This document shows, in pieces, positions 8,195 to 16,913 of a stretch of 64,000 nt of DNA (position 1 is its first letter; the number at the start of each line of letters is the position of its first letter). The notes under the pieces were generated by a model, which was given only the letters and a program-made list of their open reading frames with translations, did not search any database and was not told the origin of the DNA. This stretch comes from Zhuqueibacter pondensis (lineage in GTDB: Bacteria; Zhuqueibacterota; Zhuqueibacteria; Zhuqueibacterales; Zhuqueibacteraceae): contig JAPDQK010000031.1 in NCBI GenBank assembly GCA_034505955.1, positions 4,976 through 68,975 on the forward strand, written 5' to 3'. Made by a program: the position numbers and the translations under genes.

Positions 8195-11100
8195 ATGCTA
8201 AGTTTCGTCCATCTGCACAATCATTCGCATTACAGTTTGCTCGACGGTGCGTGTCGCATCGAAGATCTGGTTGAAGCCGCGAAGCGCTGCAACATGCCGG
8301 CACTGGCGCTTACTGATCACGGCAACATGTTTGGCACGATCGAGTTTTATAAAACCTGCCGGAAAGCCGGCATCAAGCCCGTGATCGGCGTCGAGGCCTA
8401 TATGGCCCCACGCAGCCGCAAGGAGAAAACCGTTCAGAAAGGTAATGTTTCCGATGCCTCCTATCACCTGCTGCTGCTTGCCAAAAATCTGCAAGGCTAC
8501 AAAAATTTGATGCGGCTGGTTTCCATCGGTTTTCTCGAGGGCTTCTATTATCGGCCGCGCATTGACCGCGAGGTGCTGGCGAAATATCGCGAGGGGATCA
8601 TTGTGCTGTCCGCCTGCTTGAAAGGGGAGGTGGCGAACAAACTGCTCAATGAAGGCTATGAAGCCGCGCGAAAAGTGGCGCTCGAGTATCGCGAAATTTT
8701 CGGCGATGATTATTATCTCGAGATTCACAATCACCATATTCCCGAAGAAGACAACGTCCGCGAAGGTGTGCTCCAGCTCAGCCGCGATCTGAGCATTCCG
8801 GTAGTGGCGACGAACGATACGCATTATCTCAAGCGTGAGCACGCCATGCCTCATGACGTGCTGCTATGCCTGCAAACCGGCAAAGATCGCGACGACCCCA
8901 ACCGGCTGCGATACACAACCGATGAGATCTATTTCAAGAGTGTCGAGGAAATGCAAGCCTCCTTTCCAGAAAATCCGGAGGCGCTCAATCTCAGCGTGGA
9001 GATTGCCGACAAGTGCAACCTCGAGCTGGATTTCAAATCGATTCACCTGCCGACGTTCAAAATTCCCGAGCCACACAGCAACAGAAGCCTGGATGAATAT
9101 CTCGAACAGCTTGCCTTCGAGGGCGTCAAAAAGCGCTATAAACAAGTCACACCCGAGATTGATCAGCGCCTGCGCCACGAGCTCGAGGTGATCAAGCAAA
9201 CCGGCTATGCCGGCTACTTTCTGATCGTACAGGATTTCATTCAATATGCCCGTTCGGCCGGGATTCCAGTGGGACCGGGGCGGGGCTCTGCTGCCGGGAG
9301 TTTGGTGAGTTACTGCATCGGCATCACCAATATCGATCCGCTCAAATACAACCTGATTTTCGAGCGTTTTCTCAATCCCGAGCGCATCACGATGCCCGAT
9401 ATCGACATCGACTTTTGCTACGAGCGCCGCGAGGAGATCATCGATTATGTCCGGCAAAAATATGGCGAGAACAACGTCACCCAGATCATCACGTTTGGCA
9501 CCATGGCCGCGCGTGCCGTGATTCGTGACGTTGGGCGGGTGCTCAAGCTGCGTTACAGTGACGTCGACAAAATTGCCAAAATGATTCCCGCAGCCCCCGG
9601 CATTACCCTCGATAAGGCTCTGGAAACGGTTTCCGAGCTGCGCGCGCTTGTCAATAGTGATGCAACGCACCGGCAGCTGATCGACTACTCTCAAGTCCTG
9701 GAAGGACTGGCGCGCCATGCTTCCACACACGCCGCCGGCGTGGTCATCACCCCGGATGAATTGACCAACTACACGCCGCTTTACAAATCCAACACCGGCG
9801 ATGTGACCACGCAGTACGACATGAAAGCGCTCGAGCTTGTTGGTGTGCTCAAGATGGATTTTCTCGGCCTGCGCACGCTCACGGTGATGGACAAAACCGT
9901 CAAGATGCTCCGCCAAAAAGGTGTCGAGATCGATCTCGACCACCTGCCGCTCGATGACCCCAGAACTTATGAGCTTTTTGGCAACGGTGAGACCATCGGC
10001 CTGTTCCAGTTTGAAAGCTCGGGCATGCGCGAGTATCTCAAAAAGCTCAAGCCCCAATGTTTGGATGATCTTATCGCCATGAATGCGTTGTATCGCCCCG
10101 GGCCGATGGAGATGATCGATGATTTTATTGCCCGCAAGCACGGTCTCAGGAAAATTGAGTATTTGCATCCGGCGCTCGAGCCGATTTTGCGCGAGACCTA
10201 CGGCGTCATCGTTTATCAGGAACAGGTCATGCGTATCGCGAGCGAGCTGGCTGGTTTCACATTGGGCGGCGCCGATCTTTTGCGTCGTGCCATGGGAAAG
10301 AAAATCCCCGAGCTGATGGCCGAGCAGCGCAAGCAATTTGTCAGCGGCGCAAAGGAGCGCGGCGTTTCAGAGCATGTTGCGAACCAGATTTTTGATGTGA
10401 TGGACAAATTTGCCGGCTACGGTTTTAATAAGTCGCATGCCGCCGGCTACTCCCTGGTGGCGTATCAAACCGGCTATTTGAAGGCGCATTTTCCGGCGGA
10501 GTTCATGGCCGCCACGCTGACCAGCGAAATGACCAGCACCTCTCGGATCGTGACACTGATAGAAGAATGCCGGCGACTGGGAGTGCCGGTCCTGCCGCCG
10601 GACGTGAATGAAAGTTTTGCCGAATTTGTCGTCATTGATGATGCGCATGTCGTGACCGAGCCCAAATCGAGTAAACCGAATGGCACCTGTGCCAATGTCG
10701 CGCAAAAAGCCATTCGCTACGGTCTTGGCGCGATTAAAAATGTCGGTTTGGGTGCCATTGAAAGCATCGTTAAAGCGCGCCAAACGAAGGGCAAATTCAG
10801 TTCACTCTTTGATTTCTGCAGCCGGGTCGATCTTCGGCTGGTCAACAAAAAAGTTTTGGAAAGCTTGATCCAGGCTGGTGCGATGGATTCGCTTGCACCG
10901 AAAGGTAATCGCAATCAACTATTCCAAGCCATCGATCTCGCCACCGCTTACGCGCAACGCTTCCATGACCAACGTTCCCGCGGCCAGGTTTCGATTTTCG
11001 ATCAAGGCAGTACCGAAATGATCACCGAGCCGCCATTGCCGGAATTCCAGGATTGGCCCGAAGCCGAACGACTGAATCGGGAAAAAGATTTTCTCGGCCT

Positions 11101-11764
11101 CTATCTTTCCAGTCATCCGTTGCAGCGTTTTCGTGAAGAAGTCAGCCTTTTTTCCAGCACACCTTTGCAGGATTTGGAAGGCCTGCCCGACGGCGCGCAG
11201 ATCATGATCTGCGGGATCATCACCAACATCAAAACGATTGTGGATCGCAAAGGTGCGAGCATGGCTTTCCTCACCTTTGAAGATTTTGCCGGCAGCACGG
11301 AGGCCATTGTCTTTAGCGATACCTATGCGGCCCATCGCGAACGGCTGCAACCGGAAGCCGTCGTTGTGCTCGTGGGCCGTACTTCGACGCGCGAAGATGA
11401 GCCAACAAAAATCTTGGTTGAAAAAGTGATGAGCCTGGAGGAGGCGTGGCAGGAGATTCCCAAAAAATTGACCCTGGAGATTCCGGTGCAGCAGATGAAC
11501 GACACGACATTGCAACAACTGTTGAAATTACTTCGTGCCAATCAGGGATCATGCCAGCTGTTTTTTCGACTCCGCGGCGAGGATGCGTCGAATTACCACT
11601 TTCGCTCCCGCGCGCTCAAAGTGCGGCCGAATGCAAGTTTATTGCAACGCGCCAGAGAATTTTTGGGTCCCAATATGGTACGAGTCGACGTCGCCATCCC
11701 GAACGGCCGGCTCAATAATCGCGGTCGACCCGAATTTTCACATGAGCAAGCCCTGTACCACTGA
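8195..11764 (+). CDS. dnaE: DNA polymerase III alpha subunit DnaE
   Basis: The replicative C-family polymerase, 1189 residues, normal for DnaE. An N-terminal PHP domain starts with FVHLHNHSHYSLLDG (residues 4-18) and keeps the metal-site histidines. The palm holds GPGRGSAAGSL and PDIDIDF (about 401-407), the latter with two of the catalytic aspartates. A tandem HhH region, the clamp-binding motif QVSIF (about 931) and an OB fold (about 1002-1045) follow. The start is ATG 8195, which gives the usual DnaE N-terminus and has AAGGG upstream; ATG 8129 lies in a repeat. Nothing is missing or frameshifted. The SRPBCC gene follows after 123 bp. Confidence 0.97.
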   Translation: MLSFVHLHNHSHYSLLDGACRIEDLVEAAKRCNMPALALTDHGNMFGTIEFYKTCRKAGIKPVIGVEAYMAPRSRKEKTVQKGNVSDASYHLLLLAKNLQGYKNLMRLVSIGFLEGFYYRPRIDREVLAKYREGIIVLSACLKGEVANKLLNEGYEAARKVALEYREIFGDDYYLEIHNHHIPEEDNVREGVLQLSRDLSIPVVATNDTHYLKREHAMPHDVLLCLQTGKDRDDPNRLRYTTDEIYFKSVEEMQASFPENPEALNLSVEIADKCNLELDFKSIHLPTFKIPEPHSNRSLDEYLEQLAFEGVKKRYKQVTPEIDQRLRHELEVIKQTGYAGYFLIVQDFIQYARSAGIPVGPGRGSAAGSLVSYCIGITNIDPLKYNLIFERFLNPERITMPDIDIDFCYERREEIIDYVRQKYGENNVTQIITFGTMAARAVIRDVGRVLKLRYSDVDKIAKMIPAAPGITLDKALETVSELRALVNSDATHRQLIDYSQVLEGLARHASTHAAGVVITPDELTNYTPLYKSNTGDVTTQYDMKALELVGVLKMDFLGLRTLTVMDKTVKMLRQKGVEIDLDHLPLDDPRTYELFGNGETIGLFQFESSGMREYLKKLKPQCLDDLIAMNALYRPGPMEMIDDFIARKHGLRKIEYLHPALEPILRETYGVIVYQEQVMRIASELAGFTLGGADLLRRAMGKKIPELMAEQRKQFVSGAKERGVSEHVANQIFDVMDKFAGYGFNKSHAAGYSLVAYQTGYLKAHFPAEFMAATLTSEMTSTSRIVTLIEECRRLGVPVLPPDVNESFAEFVVIDDAHVVTEPKSSKPNGTCANVAQKAIRYGLGAIKNVGLGAIESIVKARQTKGKFSSLFDFCSRVDLRLVNKKVLESLIQAGAMDSLAPKGNRNQLFQAIDLATAYAQRFHDQRSRGQVSIFDQGSTEMITEPPLPEFQDWPEAERLNREKDFLGLYLSSHPLQRFREEVSLFSSTPLQDLEGLPDGAQIMICGIITNIKTIVDRKGASMAFLTFEDFAGSTEAIVFSDTYAAHRERLQPEAVVVLVGRTSTREDEPTKILVEKVMSLEEAWQEIPKKLTLEIPVQQMNDTTLQQLLKLLRANQGSCQLFFRLRGEDASNYHFRSRALKVRPNASLLQRAREFLGPNMVRVDVAIPNGRLNNRGRPEFSHEQALYH

Positions 11765-11887
11765 AGCCGGAAATATTGATTCCGAAGCATTTTCATGTTT
11801 GTCCGTTCTGCCAGATCGAAAGCATTTCCAATGGCAGGCATAATTGGGCAGGATCCAATTCCCCGAACCAAACTGAGACGTATTGCG

Positions 11888-12355
11888 ATGACCGTACTTT
11901 CCGTGGAGAAAATCCTTCGTCAAACCCGCGCCAAACTGTGGCAGGTTGTTTCGCAGTTTTCCCAAGCCGCGAAGTGGGCCGACGGCGTGGAAAAAACGGA
12001 ACATGTTTCAGGTGAGGCGGCCAATGTCGGCGGCGTGTGGCGTGTGCACCTGCGATGGGATGACTCTTATCAAATTGTTGATCTCGAGATTACCGAGTGG
12101 CTTGAAGGTGAGCGGTTCGGCTTGCGTCCTCTGGGCACGCCGCGGGCAGATGACGACATCGTACTCTATCAGATCGTCTTTAATCTCAAGGCGTTGCCAG
12201 ATGGTCAAACACAAATTGGCTTGCAGTGCGAATATGCCCCGCGCAAGCGTATGGCCAAAATCAAAAATCTTGCCTTCCTGCGCCGGCAATATTTGCATCG
12301 TTTGCAAGCCAGTCTGGAAGCGCTGGAACGGTTCACGAGCGAGAGGGTCTTGTAA
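11888..12355 (+). CDS. SRPBCC (polyketide cyclase/START-like) family protein
   Basis: A soluble protein of 155 residues with the helix-grip pattern of SRPBCC proteins: a short N-terminal strand and helix (EKILRQTRAKLWQVVSQF), alternating strands including VWRVHLRWDD and IVDLEITEWLEGERF, and a long C-terminal helix. The fold binds hydrophobic ligands in a deep cavity; the ligand here is unknown. The start is set at ATG 11888, where the conserved fold begins; longer starts at 11795 and 11834 give an N-terminus unlike the family. The PorP/OmpA fusion gene starts 6 bp after its stop, so the two are probably cotranscribed. Confidence 0.65.
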   Translation: MTVLSVEKILRQTRAKLWQVVSQFSQAAKWADGVEKTEHVSGEAANVGGVWRVHLRWDDSYQIVDLEITEWLEGERFGLRPLGTPRADDDIVLYQIVFNLKALPDGQTQIGLQCEYAPRKRMAKIKNLAFLRRQYLHRLQASLEALERFTSERVL

Positions 12356-12361
12356 GCCACA

Positions 12362-14803
12362 ATGATTAGAATAAAGTCTCATTATCCTGCCGCTTGTTTT
12401 TTAAATTTGATGCTGTTTGCCGTCGCAGTTGACGTTGCCCTGCTCCACGCGCAAATTACCGTTTCCGTCAACCCGGCCAACATGCAGGATGCACGGGTTC
12501 TCCTGACTAATCCTGCGGCGGCTTCCATGCCAGAGGCACGCGCATACCTCGGCTTGAAATTGATTTATCCCGGTGCTGTCCCGCAAAACACCTTTGCGCT
12601 GAAAGCATCATACTTCAACATCTCTGTTCCCCGTCTTGGCCGATATGATTTTGCAGCCGGCTTGCATGGCCGTTATTTCAACACCCCACTTTTTCAAGAA
12701 GGGCGGTTCGGCGCCATCGTTGCGCGCCAGTTCACGGAACGAGTGTTCATTGGGGTGGACCTGGCGCTGCTCTTTGAAAGCTACAACAAGGAAAATTTCG
12801 ATTTGGTTGATGCCAACGATCCGGTTTTTCGTCGTGGCACTTCAGCCGCCGCGTTTGATTTGGGAATCGGTGTTCTGGCGAAATTGCACGAAAAGCTCAC
12901 GCTCGCAACCTCAGTTTCTCATCTCACCCAACCTGACGTAGCACTCGGCGGTGCACCCTTCAAGCTGCCATTTGAATCGCTGCTCGGATTGCGCTTCGTT
13001 CAAAATTTTTTGCGCTTCGATGTCGGGGCTCACCTTTGGCGGGAGCAAATCTACCCGATTGGTGGCGCCGAAATTTTTTCGTCACGCAGCGATCGGCTTC
13101 GTCTCGGTTACGGCTTGAACAACTTTTTGTTCGAAGGAAAAATCTTGCTGCGGGGCAACGCCTCATTCTTTTATTGTTTCAATTTGCCAACCAATGATCT
13201 CGGCCTGTTGAGCGCCGGTTCGCATGAAGTGGGATTCATCTATGCGTTTGGCGCGCAGCCTCGCAGCAGGCTCGAGCGCGAAGCCCATGATTTCACGCTG
13301 CACAGCGACGCGGATCTGCAAACCATCGAGTTCAATGAACCGGTGGTATACCGAATCAGCCTCGCGCCGAGAGGGCAAATGACCAGCCGTATACGGTTGG
13401 GAATTCGCGATCTGCCGGCAAATATCGCAGCCGAGTTTGTTCCATCTGAAATCGGCCCTCATGAAATCTCCCGGCTAACGCTGCGACCTCAGCCGAATTT
13501 AGTGCCGGGTGAATATGTCATTCATGTCGAAGGACGTCCCCTGGCTCGGACAGAGACGACACGCCTGCTGCCGCTGCGACTCAGGGTAAAGGCCAAACCT
13601 CGCCTGCTCGCCGCCGTGCGTGCCACCGTTGATACCGTGCTGTTCACCGAACTGCGCGAAGTACAAGAAGAACTTCCGATTATTCCGCGTATTTTTTTTC
13701 CGCGAAATTCTGCTGAATTGGCGCCAACGCGGTATGACCTTCTCACGCCCAGGCAACAGAGCATGTTTTCCAGCGATGTGCGGGAGATCAATGCCGCCTA
13801 TCGCAATCTGCTGAATATTATTGCCGATCGTTTACGCGCCAATCCCGCGATGCAAGTGACACTCAAAGGATACAGCTCCGGTGCAACGATCGAGAACGAT
13901 CCCGGCGAGCTTTCGCGCCAGCGTGCTGAAAAAGTTCGTGATTATCTCGTGCGCAGCGCTGGTGTCAATCCCCATCAAGTCCGGGCCGAAGCCGGTGAAA
14001 TCGATGCACGCGAAGCCGGCGCCCGTGACCCGTTGCGCCTGGAGGAATTGCAGCGTGTCGATATTGAAGTGCGCAGCGAAGACGAGGAAAAACTGCTCGC
14101 GCCCATCACCTTTGAGAAAAAAGAAATCGATGCCATGCCGAAGCGTTGCGGGTTTCTTACGCATGCGTCTTTCGCCGAGGCAGGTTTGGAAAATTGGCGG
14201 CTGTTCCTCCTCGCAGACCGCGACACGGTCGGTGTTCTGGCGGGAAAACAAACTTTGCCCGACACGATTTGGTGGGATTGGCAATTCGGGCCGGCATGGA
14301 GCAATCGGCAGACGAAATTTTGGCAGGAAGTTCGTTATTCGTTGTGGCTGCAAGATCGCGCTGGGCAAGTGAGCGCCACGCCGTGGCAAAATATTCGTAG
14401 CCGCCGGGTTCAGCAGGAATCCATTCACATCGAAAGAATTCCCATCATTCTCTTTGCCTTTGATGAGTATGAGCTCGACCGAACCTCACGGCGTTTGCAG
14501 ACCAAGCTCCGGCAAATTGCCGATAAGCTGCGCAGCGACCCGGCCGCTGTCGCTCAACTCTATGGCCACACCGATGCCATCGGCACACCCGAGCATAACA
14601 AACAACTTTCCATTCAGCGCGCCCAGCATGTTTCTGCGGAATTGGTGAAAATGGGCATCTCCAGCGCGCGGCTTTTCGCTTATGGCTTCAGTGAAACTCA
14701 GCCCCTGGCGGACAATCGTCTGCCGGAAGGACGCATGATGAACCGGCGGGTGGAGGTGCATATTCGGCATTCGAGCGACCTCACCAACAAGAGCAGACGA
14801 TGA
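12362..14803 (+). CDS. PorP/SprF-like barrel fused to two OmpA-like domains
   Basis: An 813-residue outer-membrane protein. A signal peptide (1-31, ending LLHAQ) is followed by a PorP/SprF-type domain (about 40-300) that opens with NPANMQDARVLLTNPAAA and ends in a FIYAFG strand. An Ig-like region follows (about 315-425). The first OmpA-like domain has IFFPRNSAELAP (about 443) and the variant LKGYSSGA (about 500). The second has ILFAFDEYELD (about 696) and LYGHTDAIGTPEHN (about 733), with RMMNRRVEVHI near the end. PorP/SprF proteins serve type IX secretion; OmpA domains bind peptidoglycan. Having both, with the OmpA part doubled, is unusual. The first OmpA domain has diverged from the TD-containing peptidoglycan loop. 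Confidence 0.75.
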   Translation: MIRIKSHYPAACFLNLMLFAVAVDVALLHAQITVSVNPANMQDARVLLTNPAAASMPEARAYLGLKLIYPGAVPQNTFALKASYFNISVPRLGRYDFAAGLHGRYFNTPLFQEGRFGAIVARQFTERVFIGVDLALLFESYNKENFDLVDANDPVFRRGTSAAAFDLGIGVLAKLHEKLTLATSVSHLTQPDVALGGAPFKLPFESLLGLRFVQNFLRFDVGAHLWREQIYPIGGAEIFSSRSDRLRLGYGLNNFLFEGKILLRGNASFFYCFNLPTNDLGLLSAGSHEVGFIYAFGAQPRSRLEREAHDFTLHSDADLQTIEFNEPVVYRISLAPRGQMTSRIRLGIRDLPANIAAEFVPSEIGPHEISRLTLRPQPNLVPGEYVIHVEGRPLARTETTRLLPLRLRVKAKPRLLAAVRATVDTVLFTELREVQEELPIIPRIFFPRNSAELAPTRYDLLTPRQQSMFSSDVREINAAYRNLLNIIADRLRANPAMQVTLKGYSSGATIENDPGELSRQRAEKVRDYLVRSAGVNPHQVRAEAGEIDAREAGARDPLRLEELQRVDIEVRSEDEEKLLAPITFEKKEIDAMPKRCGFLTHASFAEAGLENWRLFLLADRDTVGVLAGKQTLPDTIWWDWQFGPAWSNRQTKFWQEVRYSLWLQDRAGQVSATPWQNIRSRRVQQESIHIERIPIILFAFDEYELDRTSRRLQTKLRQIADKLRSDPAAVAQLYGHTDAIGTPEHNKQLSIQRAQHVSAELVKMGISSARLFAYGFSETQPLADNRLPEGRMMNRRVEVHIRHSSDLTNKSRR

Positions 14804-14843
14804 CGCGTTTTCTTACACGGGTTTCTTTGGTTGCCTTCAGGAG

Positions 14844-16190
14844 TCAACCCACCTGATCCGGCTCTGTGATCCAATGCTTCCCTTGTGCATTCAGCATTCC
14901 ATGAATCAGATTTGGTGGTGACACAGGTTCCGGGCCGATTGCAAAACATGCTCGCATCTTCTGCGGAAAATGATGAGCGGGCGGCTGCTGCGAATTTTGC
15001 AGCGTAACGAGCGGCTCACCGGGCTGAACACGATCTCCCACCTTTTTGTGAATCAAAACTCCGGCGGTATAATCAATCGTGTCTGCCAGCCGATTGCGTC
15101 CGGCGCCGAGCAACATGCAGAGCCGCCCGATTTCCCGCGTGTTGATGGCAGTGACATAGCCTTCGAGTTCGGCGATCACCTCGCAAGAAAATTTGGGCGC
15201 CGGATACTTGTTTGGGTTCTCTACAAACGTTACCTCGCCTTCTTGTGCATTCACCACTTCCAGGAATTTTTTCCAGGCTGCACCATTCTGGAGCAAAGTA
15301 CGAAGTTGTGCCATGCCGATGTTCAAATCTTTGGCTTTGCCAGCAAGCTGCAACATGAGCGCACCAAGCACAAGCGTCACTTTTCGGAGATCCTCCGGCC
15401 CGCCTCCTTTGAGCACCTCGATGGCTTCGCAGACTTCGACCCAGTTACCCGCCGCCACACCGAGCGGTTGTGACATGTCGGTGAGCAATGCGACGCTTTT
15501 CAAATTGAACGCGGTGGCAGTGCGAATGAGATGTTCGGCGAGTTTCTCCGCCATGTTGGCGTCTTCAAAGATGGCACCGTTTCCGACCTTGACATCCAGC
15601 ACCAGGGCATCGAGGCCTTCTGCGAGCTTTTTACTGAGAATGCTGCCGCAGATCAACGGAATCGATTGCACCGTGGCCGTGGCATCGCGCAGCGCGTAGA
15701 TTTTGCGATCAGCCGGACAGATTTCTTCGGTTTGGCCGATCAAGCACGTGCCAATTTCTTCAACTTGCTTTTTAAAACGAGACATCGGAAGCCTGGTTTT
15801 GAAGCCCGGGATGGATTCGAGCTTGTCGAGGGTGCCGCCGGTGTGCCCGAGTCCACGGCCGGAAATCATGGGAACATAAACGCCCGCCGCTGCCACAAGT
15901 GGCGCGAGAATCAACGATACTTTATCACCGACGCCACCGGTACTGTGTTTGTCAACTTTGGCGCCGGGAAGATGTGACCAGTCGACGACTTCGCCGGAAT
16001 CGCGCATGATGCGCGTGAGCGCCACAGTTTCGTCAAAATTCATGCCTCGAAAATAAATCGCCATGAGCAGGGCCGACATCTCGTAGTCGGCTATCTCGCC
16101 TCTCAAGTACGCCTGCACGAAAAAGTTGATTTCACTTTCGGCCAGCGCATTGCCATCCCGTTTCTTTTGAATGATCTCGCGTGCCGTCAT
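14844..16190 (-). CDS. Pyrimidine-nucleoside (thymidine) phosphorylase
   Basis: This enzyme cleaves pyrimidine (deoxy)nucleosides with phosphate to base plus (deoxy)ribose-1-phosphate in nucleoside salvage. The 448 residues match the family length. Key blocks are KVDKHSTGGVGDKVSLIL (phosphate binding) and the family signature SGRGLGHTGGTLDKLE (about 110-125), followed by ALRDATATVQSIPLICGSI and LDVKVGNGAIF. The C-terminal domain is the usual alpha/beta type with a biotinyl-like fold. GGAG lies 6 nt before the ATG at 16190. It converges on the PorP/OmpA gene with only 40 bp between stops. Whether it is DeoA or Pdp is not decided. Confidence 0.93.
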   Translation of the reverse strand: MTAREIIQKKRDGNALAESEINFFVQAYLRGEIADYEMSALLMAIYFRGMNFDETVALTRIMRDSGEVVDWSHLPGAKVDKHSTGGVGDKVSLILAPLVAAAGVYVPMISGRGLGHTGGTLDKLESIPGFKTRLPMSRFKKQVEEIGTCLIGQTEEICPADRKIYALRDATATVQSIPLICGSILSKKLAEGLDALVLDVKVGNGAIFEDANMAEKLAEHLIRTATAFNLKSVALLTDMSQPLGVAAGNWVEVCEAIEVLKGGGPEDLRKVTLVLGALMLQLAGKAKDLNIGMAQLRTLLQNGAAWKKFLEVVNAQEGEVTFVENPNKYPAPKFSCEVIAELEGYVTAINTREIGRLCMLLGAGRNRLADTIDYTAGVLIHKKVGDRVQPGEPLVTLQNSQQPPAHHFPQKMRACFAIGPEPVSPPNLIHGMLNAQGKHWITEPDQVG

Positions 16191-16313
16191 GTATGCTCCG
16201 CTTGGGTTTTTACGAAATTACTCTGCTGATTCATGATTTCAAAAGATAGGCAAATCACAATGAAAAAGCAAGTCTGGCAGCAGAGGTGGGAAGATTTTTG
16301 GGCGATAGTGAAG

Positions 16314-16521
16314 TATACTGGTTTAGGGTTAGTTTTTGCATGCTACCAAACTCGTCTGTCATTCTGGAAGACTGCGTCCGTAGACTACGCCCGCAGGGAA
16401 TCTTTTTCAGCATCAACTAAGACGTTAGAAATTCACGCTTTACTTCATGCGTAAAAATATTCCCTACGGGCGTAGCGTCCTGAATGACATTGCAGTGAAA
16501 TTTTCACCCTAAACGAGTATA
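16314..16521 (+). mobile_element. Family A MITE-like element, copy 1 (208 bp)
   Basis: The ends are TATACTGGTTTAGGGT and, inverted, TATACTCGTTTAGGGT. With TA read as the target duplication, the terminal repeat is TACTSGTTTAGGGT. The interior is itself palindromic, with TGTCATTCTGGAAG on one side and CCTGAATGACAT on the other. No protein is encoded. TA flanks point to mobilisation by an IS630/Tc1-mariner-type transposase. Confidence 0.75.
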
Positions 16522-16676
16522 ACAGGAGTCGAATGGCCGGCAGGCAAAAAATCCCGAGGGGACCACCGGCACGGTCACAGACTCATCATCGTATCAATCA
16601 CCAGGAGAGCGGTGCGGAAGTACCCCAGTTATAGTATTACCCTGAAAAAATTCTCACAACCCCGAAGATTTTCTAA

Positions 16677-16842
16677 CGTGAATTATTCTTAACCAAAAAG
16701 GCACGAAGACACAAAGTTTTGATTTTAGAGAATGACTGGCAGAGTGGCTATGAAAATTCAGTTTTTTCCCTTGAAGCTTGACAAGTCTTTTCTCTTCGTG
16801 TTTTTGTGTCTTGGTGGTTTAAGTTTTATGAATAATTCAGGC
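16677..16842 (-). repeat. Inverted-repeat family B, copy 2
   Basis: Same element as 1462-1625, in opposite orientation, with the core (GAATGACTGGCAGAGTGGC, TTTTTTCCCTTGAAGC) nearly identical between the copies. Such close identity at 15 kb distance suggests recent spread. Confidence 0.75.
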
Positions 16843-16846
16843 TAAA

Positions 16847-16893
16847 GACAAAATGATTAACGATAAAATTATTTTGTCGTCAAATTATTTTGT
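16847..16893 (+). repeat. Short GACAAAATGATT palindromic repeat
   Basis: GACAAAATGATT is followed by inverted AATTATTTTGTC-type units, forming a hairpin. A related unit lies at 54803-54860 between the NuoF-like and HoxU-like genes. Confidence 0.45.
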
Positions 16894-16913
16894 GGGTTAC
16901 GGCAAAAGCTGCT

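Larger units (their letters stand above)
16191..16913. other. Intergenic region made largely of mobile-type repeats
   Basis: This 0.7-kb gap holds a family A MITE-like element (16314-16521), a family B element (16677-16842) and a short GACAAAATGATT repeat (16847-16893). Between them, 16522-16676 shows no gene or motif I recognise. Confidence 0.6.

Noticed and set aside
8864..10336. Long minus-strand open frame (490 codons) inside dnaE
   Set aside because: It lies fully antisense to dnaE, has no ribosome site or domain, and follows from codon bias on the coding strand. The same applies to long antisense frames in the M16 gene (33499-34878, 34921-36285), the CHAT gene (18345-19229) and the propeller gene (23034-24119).
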